Part shown: in pieces, positions 1 through 5,973 of the stretch
Layout: the number at the start of each line of letters is the position of its first letter
Numbering within the stretch: position 1 is the first letter of the stretch
Source of the DNA: an uncultured Clostridia bacterium
GTDB taxonomy: Bacteria > Bacillota > Clostridia > Christensenellales > Borkfalkiaceae
Direction of reading: 5' to 3'
DNA: 7,532 nt
Assembly (NCBI GenBank): GCA_945834965.1
Contig: CAMAHZ010000060.1
Span: 1-7,532, forward strand
Program-made: the position numbers and the translations under genes
Notes under the pieces: model-generated
Database searches by the model: none
What the model was told of the DNA's origin: nothing
Seen by the model: the letters and a program-made list of their open reading frames with translations, nothing else

Positions 1-12
1 TAAGGATATAAA

Positions 13-852
13 ATGCAAATAGCTTTCAGAACGCACGACTTGGGCGTTAAAGGCGCACAAGGTGCGGTTGAAAAAGTAAATAGTTGCGGTATAGACGCAG
101 TTCAGCTCGTAGCGTATAAGTTCATAGACGAAATACCCTACAAGCCGGGTGCGTTAAACGCCGAAAACGCAAAAGCCGTTGGCGACGCATTTAAAAGCGG
201 CGGCGTAAATATAGGGCTTATAGGCGCATATTTCAACCCCGTTCACTCCAACAAGGAAAAGGTTGCCGCCTGCAAGGCGATTTTTAAGGACTACTTAAAA
301 TATTCTTCCTTGCTCGGTTGCCCTATCGTGGGCAGCGAAACGGGTTCGTTTAACGACGATAAGTGGACGTATAACCCCTTAAACCGTACTCAAGACGCGT
401 TAAATACCGTCATTGAGACGTTTACCGAGCTTGCGGACTACGCAAAGAGCGTGGGTGCGTATATCGGTATGGAAGGGGCGGCAGGACACGTCTGCTGGAA
501 ACCTTCCGTTTTAAAAAAGGCGGTAGACGGCGTAAACCGCGAAAACGTAAAGGTCATATTCGACCTGTATAATTATCTTGATTCCACCAACTACGAAAAT
601 TATATGGACATTTTAGACGAAGGCTTAAAGCTCTTTGCGGGCAAGATAGTCGTGTTCCATATGAAGGATTTCGTGGTGGAAGAGGGCAAAGTAAAACAAG
701 TTCCTCCCGGAAAGGGCAGGTTCGACTACCCCGCAATTCTTAAAAAAATCAAGGCGTACGATAAGGACGCAATCTTGGTTTTGGAAGGCACGACGGGAGA
801 GGACGTAATCCCTTGCACACAGTTCGTAAGAAGGACGTGGGAAGAAGTATAG
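13..852 (+). CDS. Sugar phosphate isomerase/epimerase-like TIM-barrel protein
   Basis: A 279-residue protein of the xylose-isomerase-like TIM-barrel superfamily (AP endonuclease 2 fold), which includes sugar epimerases, isomerases and hydroxypyruvate isomerase. The four acidic/His positions expected to bind the divalent metal are visible in the usual order: E154 in IGMEGA, D184 in VIFDLYN, H216 in VVFHMKDF and E258 in LVLEGT. The PPGKGRFDYP stretch at about 231-240 is the typical substrate-side loop before the last strands. No signal peptide or membrane segment is seen, so it is probably cytosolic. The start is supported by AAGGA at 2-6, six bases before the ATG. It lies 23 bp upstream of kduI, probably in the same operon, so a uronate or a uronate-derived keto sugar is a reasonable substrate, but this is inference. 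The family is certain; the exact reaction is not. It does not resemble the dedicated tagaturonate epimerase UxaE as far as I can judge by eye. Confidence 0.85.
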   Translation: MQIAFRTHDLGVKGAQGAVEKVNSCGIDAVQLVAYKFIDEIPYKPGALNAENAKAVGDAFKSGGVNIGLIGAYFNPVHSNKEKVAACKAIFKDYLKYSSLLGCPIVGSETGSFNDDKWTYNPLNRTQDALNTVIETFTELADYAKSVGAYIGMEGAAGHVCWKPSVLKKAVDGVNRENVKVIFDLYNYLDSTNYENYMDILDEGLKLFAGKIVVFHMKDFVVEEGKVKQVPPGKGRFDYPAILKKIKAYDKDAILVLEGTTGEDVIPCTQFVRRTWEEV

Positions 853-875
853 TAAAAACGAAAAGGAGTATATAA

Positions 876-1745
876 ATGAAATTCGACGTAAGATATGCAA
901 ATCACCCCGACGACTCTAAGCACTACGATACCGCTGAGTTAAGGGAAAAGTATTTAATTGAGAAATTGTTCGCAGAAGACGATATTCTGTTGACCTATTC
1001 CCATCAGGACAGAATTATCGCAGGCGGTGCAATGCCCGTTAAAAAGACCCTTTCTTTGGGCACGTTTAAAGAGCTTGCTACCGCATATTTCCTTGAAAGA
1101 AGGGAAATGGGCGTAATCAATATCGGCGGCGCAGGCGTTATAACGTTAGACGGCAAGAAGTGGGAAATCGGCACTAAGGAAGGTATCTATATCGGTTTAG
1201 GCACAAAGGAAATCGAATTCTCTTCCGTAGACGCAAAGAACCCCGCTAAGTTCTACATTAACTCCAGCCCCGCGCATAAGAGCTACCCCACGGTTAAAAT
1301 AACCAAACCCGTAGAAGGCGTAACACCCCCCGAAGGCACTCGCTACTGCGTACAGCGCCACTTGGGCGACCAAATCGGCATTAACAAGAGAACGATTAAC
1401 CAGTTCATAGTAGGCGACGTATGCGAAAGCTGTCAGCTTGCAATGGGCATGACCGAGCTTGACCCCGGCAACGCTTGGAACACCTTACCTTCCCACACTC
1501 ACGAAAGGAGAATGGAAGTGTATATGTATTTTGAAGTACCCGAAGACCAGGCAGTCATTCACTTAATGGGTACGCCTACGGAGACAAGGCATATCATAAT
1601 GCACAACGAACAGGCGGTTATCTCGCCTTCGTGGTCCATTCACTCAGGCGTCGGCACTCACAACTATACCTTTATCTGGGGTATGTGCGGCGAGAACCAG
1701 ACCTACGACGATATGGACAACATCAAGACCCAGGATTTGAAGTAA
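876..1745 (+). CDS. kduI: 5-dehydro-4-deoxy-D-glucuronate isomerase (4-deoxy-L-threo-5-hexosulose-uronate ketol-isomerase)
   Basis: KduI isomerises 4-deoxy-L-threo-5-hexosulose uronate, the product of unsaturated galacturonate/glucuronate release, to 3-deoxy-D-glycero-2,5-hexodiulosonate, which KduD then reduces to KDG. The 289-residue protein is a bicupin. It has the near-invariant N-terminal block YFLERREMGVINIGGAG (about 71-87) and the C-terminal block PSHTHERRMEVYMYF followed by MHNEQAVISPSWSIHSG and FIWGMCGENQ. The zinc ligands are H207, H209, E214 and H256, with the same spacing as H196/H198/E203/H245 of E. coli KduI (278 residues); the offset of 11 probably comes from a longer mid-protein loop around residues 145-170. 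AAAAGGAG at 861-868, seven bases from the ATG, fixes the start. All catalytic positions are present, so it should be active. No kduD is present in the window. In E. coli KduI has also been linked to catabolism of ordinary uronates, which would suit its closeness to uxaBAC. Confidence 0.96.
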   Translation: MKFDVRYANHPDDSKHYDTAELREKYLIEKLFAEDDILLTYSHQDRIIAGGAMPVKKTLSLGTFKELATAYFLERREMGVINIGGAGVITLDGKKWEIGTKEGIYIGLGTKEIEFSSVDAKNPAKFYINSSPAHKSYPTVKITKPVEGVTPPEGTRYCVQRHLGDQIGINKRTINQFIVGDVCESCQLAMGMTELDPGNAWNTLPSHTHERRMEVYMYFEVPEDQAVIHLMGTPTETRHIIMHNEQAVISPSWSIHSGVGTHNYTFIWGMCGENQTYDDMDNIKTQDLK

Positions 1746-1789
1746 TTCGGGGTAGCTAAAATAAATAATTAATCAAGAGGGAAAATTAA

Positions 1790-2902
1790 ATGTCAGTATT
1801 ACTTTTTAAAGACGTAAACAAGGTTTATCCTAACGGATATCACGCCGTTCACGATTTCAACATGGAAATCAAAGACGGTGAGTTTATCTGCTTGGTAGGC
1901 GACTCGGGCTGCGGCAAGTCCACGACTCTCCGTATGATTGCAGGTCTTGAAGAAATTACTTCGGGCGAATTCTATATCGACGGCGTGCTTGCTAACCAGA
2001 TGACGTCAAGGGAAAGGGGAATTGCAATGGTATTCCAGTCCTACGCACTCTATCCCCACCTTACCGTATACGAAAATCTCGCTTTCGGTCTTATGCTCGA
2101 AGGTATCGACGCAGACGTTATCGAAGAAAAGGTTCAGGCAACGGCAAAAATTCTCGGTCTTACCGACTACCTTGAAAGATTCCCCAGAAATCTTTCAGGC
2201 GGTCAGTGCCAGCGTGTTGCCGTAGGCCGCGCCCTTATTAGAAAGGTTAATATCTTCCTTATGGACGAACCCTTATCCAACCTTGACGCAAAGCAGCGTG
2301 TTACTATGAGGTCGGAAATTAAGCAGATTCACCGTTCGGTAGGCGCAACCACCATCTACGTAACCCACGACCAGACCGAAGCAATGACCATGTCCGACAG
2401 GATAGTCGTTATGAAGTCTGGCGGCTACGTTCAGCAGATAGGCACGCCCTACGAATTATACTTCAACCCCGCAAACCTTTTCGTTGCAGGTTTCATCGGC
2501 GAACCCCCTATGAACTTCTTGCACGGTAAAGTCGAAGGCGGCAAGTTCGTAACCGAGTCGGGCTTAAGCTTGGATATCGCACCCGTAGTAGACGACGTTG
2601 CGTCCATCGAAGGTAAGGAAGTAGTATTTGCTTTCCGTCCCGAATCAATCAAGCTTGCAAAGAACGGCAAGGCGGCAAAGGACCAGTACCTTATCGAATC
2701 GGAAGTTGACTTGACCGAGCTTTTGGGCGACACCACCAACGTCTATGCAAACGTAGGCGACGTAAACGTAATCTTAAAGGTCAACCCCCACGACACCCCT
2801 GAAATGGGCTCAACCTTCAAATTCTGCGTACCTTACAAGGCTGCGTACTTATTTGATAAAGAGACCGAAAAGGTCGTGCCTTCGTCAATCGAGCGTAACT
2901 AA
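1790..2902 (+). CDS. Sugar ABC transporter ATP-binding protein, MsmK/MsmX/UgpC type
   Basis: This is a cytoplasmic ATPase of the carbohydrate-uptake CUT1 class. The 370-residue length fits MsmK/MsmX/UgpC. ABC domain features: Walker A GDSGCGKST at 37-45, Q-loop Q83, signature LSGGQCQR from 135, Walker B IFLMDEP at 155-161, D-loop SNLD at 163-166 and switch H193 in VTHDQ. The family block FVAGFIGEPPMNFLHG (231-246) leads into a C-terminal TOBE/MalK-like regulatory domain with FRPES near 282-286. Two positions differ from the commonest family form: D38 where proline is usual in Walker A, and C140 where arginine is usual after LSGGQ; neither should abolish ATP binding. No permease or binding-protein gene adjoins it. 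Family members such as B. subtilis MsmX serve several importers encoded elsewhere, including ones for pectic oligosaccharides, so this may be a shared ATPase. A GAGGGA-type ribosome site at 1776-1782 supports the start. It follows kduI by 44 bp. Confidence 0.93.
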   Translation: MSVLLFKDVNKVYPNGYHAVHDFNMEIKDGEFICLVGDSGCGKSTTLRMIAGLEEITSGEFYIDGVLANQMTSRERGIAMVFQSYALYPHLTVYENLAFGLMLEGIDADVIEEKVQATAKILGLTDYLERFPRNLSGGQCQRVAVGRALIRKVNIFLMDEPLSNLDAKQRVTMRSEIKQIHRSVGATTIYVTHDQTEAMTMSDRIVVMKSGGYVQQIGTPYELYFNPANLFVAGFIGEPPMNFLHGKVEGGKFVTESGLSLDIAPVVDDVASIEGKEVVFAFRPESIKLAKNGKAAKDQYLIESEVDLTELLGDTTNVYANVGDVNVILKVNPHDTPEMGSTFKFCVPYKAAYLFDKETEKVVPSSIERN

Positions 2903-2906
2903 TCCC

Positions 2907-2954
2907 TGCGCTTAAAAAAAGCCCGTTTTTCCGTACGGCGAGTTTAAGGGCGCA
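2907..2954 (+). promoter_or_regulatory. Hairpin A in the 2903-3038 intergenic region
   Basis: TGCGCTTAAA at 2907-2916 can pair with TTTAAG at 2943-2948 and CGCA at 2951-2954, giving ten pairs with a two-base bulge. The loop contains A7, GCCCG, T5 and a CCGTACGG palindrome (2931-2938). It begins four bases after the ATPase stop codon. No U-tract follows, so it is not a standard intrinsic terminator; it may protect the upstream mRNA 3' end or take part in alternative folding with the next hairpin. The pairing is seen; the role is inferred. Confidence 0.4.
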
Positions 2955-2962
2955 TTGCGCCC
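2948..2962 (+). promoter_or_regulatory. Hairpin B: perfect GC-rich stem-loop
   Basis: GGGCGC at 2948-2953 pairs perfectly with GCGCCC at 2957-2962 across an ATT loop. It uses the same bases as the right arm of the hairpin at 2907-2954 and overlaps the left arm of the one at 2960-2978, so it cannot coexist with either. It has no trailing U-run. It is the strongest local stem in the gap and could pause RNA polymerase or shield mRNA ends; function unknown. Confidence 0.45.
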
Positions 2963-2978
2963 GCGCGCATACGGCGGG
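2960..2978 (+). promoter_or_regulatory. Hairpin C: alternative stem-loop
   Basis: CCCGC at 2960-2964 can pair with GCGGG at 2974-2978 over a nine-base loop. It competes with the preceding GC hairpin for 2960-2962 but is compatible with the larger stem at 2907-2954. The heptamer TACGGCG occurs both here (2970-2976) and earlier in the same gap (2934-2940). Weak on its own. Confidence 0.25.
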
Positions 2979-2982
2979 TAAA

Positions 2983-2996
2983 AGAAATACGTTTCT
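2983..2996. promoter_or_regulatory. Inverted repeat, possible operator upstream of uxaB
   Basis: AGAAATACGTTTCT is a 5+5 inverted repeat with a four-base centre, 42 bp before the uxaB start. The size and symmetry would suit a dimeric repressor of the GntR or LacI type, families that commonly control uronate genes, but no regulator gene is in the window and I cannot match it to a known consensus. Confidence 0.3.
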
Positions 2997-3001
2997 AATT
3001 C

Positions 3002-3016
3002 TTCCACTAAATGGAA
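3002..3016. promoter_or_regulatory. Inverted repeat TTCCA-N5-TGGAA before uxaB
   Basis: TTCCA at 3002-3006 and TGGAA at 3012-3016 are perfect complements around CTAAA. The repeat lies just upstream of the TGAGGA ribosome site (3024-3029). It could be a protein-binding site or a small 5'-leader hairpin; the sequence cannot separate these. No convincing -35/-10 pair was found in the gap. Confidence 0.3.
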
Positions 3017-3038
3017 ATATAAATGAGGAAATTATTAT

Positions 3039-4505
3039 ATGGAATTAATTAATAAAAAAGTTTATAAAGAAGTATGCGGCAAGGATAAGCCCGAAAGACC
3101 CATTAAAATTATGCAGTTTGGCGAAGGTAACTTCCTTAGGGCTTTCGTCGACTGGATTATACAGAACTTAAACGACGCAGGCGCAATCAATTCAAACGTT
3201 GCAGTCGTTCAGCCCATGCCCTTCGGCAGGGTAAAAGAGCTCGGCTTGCAGGACGGCTTATATACCCTTCGTTTGGAAGGTATCGACAAGGGTGAAAAGG
3301 TTAAGTCCAGCCGCGTTATCGACGTTATCGGCGATTTAATCAACCCCTTCGAGCAGTACGAACACTACTTAAGCTACGGTGAGAGCGAAGATTTACAGAT
3401 AGTCATCTCCAACACCACCGAAGCAGGTATTGCGGTTGACCCCACCGATACCGATTTTACGCAGTGCCCCAAGTCCTACCCCGGCAAACTTCTTGCACTT
3501 TTAAAGCGCAGATACGACCACTTTAACGGCGATATGACCAAAGGTCTTGCAATTATCCCCTGCGAACTTATCGACGACAACGGCGACGAGCTGTACAGGT
3601 GCCTGACCGAGCTTGCGCGTATCAACAAGATGGACGAAAAGTTCATCACCTGGATGCAGACTGCTTGCCACTATACTTCGACCTTGGTCGACAGAATCGT
3701 TCCCGGCTATCCCCGTAACGAAATCGAAGATATCCGCAAAGAGACGGGATATATCGACGACAACGTTGTTAAGGGCGAAATCTTCCACCTTTGGGTACTT
3801 AAAAAGGAAGAGTACGTGCAGAAAGTCCTTCCTGCCGATTCAACCGGCTTGAACGTAATCTTTGCAGACGACATTCACCCCTACAAGCAGAGAAAGGTTA
3901 AGATTTTGAACGGCTCTCACACCGCAATGGTTCCCGTTGCATACCTTGCAGGTATCGACACCGTCGGCGAAGCTGTAAACGACCCCACGATAGGCAAGTA
4001 CGTTCACGACTTCGTGTTCAACGAAGTCAACCCCACCATCGCCCTTCCTCAGGACCAGATGGTTGCGTTTGCAAACTCGGTTATCGAAAGATATAAGAAC
4101 CCCTATATCCGCCACGAGTTGATGTCCATTGCGCTTAACTCTACCACCAAGTTCCGCACGCGTATTATGCCCACGCTTGAAGATTATATCCGCATCACGG
4201 GCAATCTTCCCCAGCACGTATGCTTCTCGTTTGCGGCGCTCGTTGAGTTCCACAAGGGCTTAAGGGGCGACCAGAAAATCGCCCTTAACGACGACCCTGC
4301 GCTTCTCGCTCATTGGGCAAAGCTCTGGGCAGAGTTCGACGGCGACTATTTAGAGCTTGCTAAAAAGGCTCTCGGCTGGGTAGAAGCTTGGGAAATCGAT
4401 ATGAACACCCTTCACAAGGACATCACCGCAACGGTTGCCAAGTACCTTGAAGATATGGACAAGAACGGCATGAAAGCTGCCGTAGAAAGGTTTGTAAATG
4501 GCTAA
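3039..4505 (+). CDS. uxaB: Tagaturonate reductase (altronate oxidoreductase)
   Basis: NADH-dependent reduction of D-tagaturonate to D-altronate, the second step of galacturonate catabolism. The 488-residue protein belongs to the long-chain mannitol dehydrogenase family (E. coli UxaB is about 483 residues). The N-terminal Rossmann domain has the nucleotide motif FGEGNFLRAF at 27-36. The C-terminal helical domain carries the catalytic pattern in RKVKILNGSHTAMVP, with K286, N291 and H294 in the K-x4-N-x2-H spacing of polyol dehydrogenases. VDRIVPGYP at 217-225 is another family landmark. The start is set by TGAGGA at 3024-3029, nine bases upstream; out-of-frame ATGs at 3011 and 3023 open only tiny frames. 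The adjacent altronate dehydratase and uronate isomerase favour UxaB over the related fructuronate reductase UxuB. A 136-bp structured gap precedes it, so it may have its own promoter. Confidence 0.94.
   Translation: MELINKKVYKEVCGKDKPERPIKIMQFGEGNFLRAFVDWIIQNLNDAGAINSNVAVVQPMPFGRVKELGLQDGLYTLRLEGIDKGEKVKSSRVIDVIGDLINPFEQYEHYLSYGESEDLQIVISNTTEAGIAVDPTDTDFTQCPKSYPGKLLALLKRRYDHFNGDMTKGLAIIPCELIDDNGDELYRCLTELARINKMDEKFITWMQTACHYTSTLVDRIVPGYPRNEIEDIRKETGYIDDNVVKGEIFHLWVLKKEEYVQKVLPADSTGLNVIFADDIHPYKQRKVKILNGSHTAMVPVAYLAGIDTVGEAVNDPTIGKYVHDFVFNEVNPTIALPQDQMVAFANSVIERYKNPYIRHELMSIALNSTTKFRTRIMPTLEDYIRITGNLPQHVCFSFAALVEFHKGLRGDQKIALNDDPALLAHWAKLWAEFDGDYLELAKKALGWVEAWEIDMNTLHKDITATVAKYLEDMDKNGMKAAVERFVNG
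4485..4490 (+). promoter_or_regulatory. Ribosome-binding site of uxaA inside uxaB
   Basis: GAAAGG lies seven bases before the uxaA ATG and within the last codons of uxaB. With the 8-bp gene overlap (ATGGCTAA), it indicates translational coupling of the two genes and supports the ATG at 4498. Confidence 0.6.
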
Positions 4506-5970
4506 GAAAACTATAATTATCAACCCTATCGATAACGTGGCGGTGGCGCTTGCCGACCTAACTAAAGGCGAGCTTTGCGAAGGCGTAACCTTAATTGAAG
4601 ACGTTAAAAAGGGTCACAAGTTTGCCCTTCGCCCTATCAGTAGCGGTGAAAACATCATTAAATACGGCGTACCCATCGCCCACGCAACGAGAGATATCGC
4701 TGTGGGCGAGTGGGTGCATACCCATAACGTAAAGACCAACCTGTCGGAAAATTTAGAGTATCAATACTCGCCCGTGCAGTGCGACTTAAAGCCCGGAAAA
4801 ATGCGTCAGGTCAACGTATATCCCCGTGCCAACGGCGACGTAGGTATCCGTAACGAAATCTGGGTTATCCCCACGGTTGGCTGCGTAAACGGTCAGGTTA
4901 AGGAAATTATCGAAACCTTTAAAGCCGAATACGGCGAACAGGGCTTTGACGGCGTGTTTACTTTCACGCACCCTTACGGCTGCTCTCAGCTCGGAGACGA
5001 CCACGAAAGAACCAAGCTCATTTTGCAGAAGATGGTTCGCCACCCCAACGCAGGCGGCGTGCTCGTGGTGGGCTTAGGCTGCGAAAACAACCAGATGGAC
5101 GCCTTCAAGGCAACGCTTGGCGAAGTCGACGAAGACAGGATTAAATTCCTTGTCTGTCAGGAAGTCGAAGACGAAATCGGCGCCGGCGTAGAGCTTTTGC
5201 GCCAGATTGCAGAAGTCGTTAAGACGGACAAAAGGGAAGAGAGAGACATCTCTTGCCTTAAAGTCGGCTTAAAGTGCGGCGGCAGCGACGGGCTTTCGGG
5301 CATCACGGCTAACCCCTTAGTCGGCAGATTCTCCGACTATATCGTATCGGTAGGCGGCACTTCCGTTCTCTCCGAAGTTCCCGAAATGTTCGGTGCAGAA
5401 CAGCAGCTTATGAACCGCTGTAAGGACGAGCTTACCTTCGACAAGGCGGTTAAGCTTATAAACGACTTTAAAGATTACTTCCGTTCAAACGGTCAGCCCG
5501 TCGGCGAAAACCCTTCGCCCGGCAACAAGGCAGGCGGTATAACCACGCTTGAAGATAAGTCCTGCGGCTGTACCCAAAAGTCGGGCAGCGGACCCGTTTC
5601 CGACGTCGTGTTCGACGACGGCTTCGTAACCGAAAAGGGCTTAAATCTTTTAAACGGCCCCGGCAACGATATGTGTGCGGTGACGAATATTGCGGCGGCA
5701 GGCTGCCATCTCGTGCTGTTCACTACGGGCAGGGGTACGCCCTTCGGCGGCTTCGTACCCACGATAAAGGTGGCAACTAATTCCGAGCTTGCCGCAAAGA
5801 AGGCAAACTGGATAGACTTTAACGCAGGTGCGGTGCTTGAAAGCGACTTCGACACTCAGCTTGAAAAGTTTATCGATTTAATCGTAGCCGTTGCCAACGG
5901 TCAAAAGACCAAGAACGAACTCAATAACACCAAAGAAATAGCAATTTTCAAAACAGGAGTAACGTTATAA
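4498..5970 (+). CDS. uxaA: Altronate dehydratase
   Basis: Dehydrates D-altronate to 2-keto-3-deoxy-D-gluconate; the family is iron-dependent. The 490-residue protein matches the usual length (about 495 in E. coli). An N-terminal SAF domain (about 1-95) contains the characteristic GEWVHTHN segment at 70-77. The large UxaA/GarD domain follows, with YPRANGDVGIRNEIWVIPTVGC (109-129), HPYGCSQLGDDHERTK (158-173), VGLGCENNQ (191-199), LKCGGSDGLSGITANPLVG (258-276) and the typical end EIAIFKTGVTL. Conserved cysteines C129, C162, C195, C260 and C358 are candidates for metal binding or structure. The C-terminal ITTLEDKSCGCTQKSG block is typical of the family. It begins inside the end of uxaB and ends 3 bp before uxaC. 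Galactarate dehydratase GarD is homologous, but the flanking uxaB and uxaC make altronate the substrate. Confidence 0.95.
   Translation: MAKKTIIINPIDNVAVALADLTKGELCEGVTLIEDVKKGHKFALRPISSGENIIKYGVPIAHATRDIAVGEWVHTHNVKTNLSENLEYQYSPVQCDLKPGKMRQVNVYPRANGDVGIRNEIWVIPTVGCVNGQVKEIIETFKAEYGEQGFDGVFTFTHPYGCSQLGDDHERTKLILQKMVRHPNAGGVLVVGLGCENNQMDAFKATLGEVDEDRIKFLVCQEVEDEIGAGVELLRQIAEVVKTDKREERDISCLKVGLKCGGSDGLSGITANPLVGRFSDYIVSVGGTSVLSEVPEMFGAEQQLMNRCKDELTFDKAVKLINDFKDYFRSNGQPVGENPSPGNKAGGITTLEDKSCGCTQKSGSGPVSDVVFDDGFVTEKGLNLLNGPGNDMCAVTNIAAAGCHLVLFTTGRGTPFGGFVPTIKVATNSELAAKKANWIDFNAGAVLESDFDTQLEKFIDLIVAVANGQKTKNELNNTKEIAIFKTGVTL
5955..5959 (+). promoter_or_regulatory. Distant ribosome-binding site of uxaC
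   Basis: AGGAG lies within the last codons of uxaA, 14 bases before the uxaC ATG at 5974, which is longer than the usual 5-9. The uxaA stop at 5968-5970 falls between them, so termination and re-initiation may drive uxaC translation. The next in-frame ATG (5986) is further away. An ATT codon at 5971 would have better spacing but is a very rare start. Confidence 0.5.
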
Positions 5971-5973
5971 ATT

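Noticed and set aside
1746..1789. Promoter for the ABC ATPase in the 44-bp AT-rich gap (TAAAAT at 1757-1762)
   Set aside because: The only upstream -35-like hexamer (TTGAAG, 1737-1742) is at about 14 bp spacing, and AT-rich spacers produce such matches by chance.
3011..3052. Tiny open frames ATG-GAA-ATA-stop (3011-3022) and a nine-codon frame from 3023, as a possible leader peptide for uxaB
   Set aside because: Neither has a ribosome site, the second overlaps the uxaB start out of frame, and the codons show no regulatory run such as repeated rare residues.
3840..4253. 137-codon minus-strand open frame inside uxaB
   Set aside because: Antisense shadow of a strongly conserved gene; no plausible ribosome site, domain or separate transcription unit.
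5493..5855. 120-codon minus-strand open frame inside uxaA
   Set aside because: Antisense shadow produced by the codon bias of uxaA; low-complexity, no recognisable motif.
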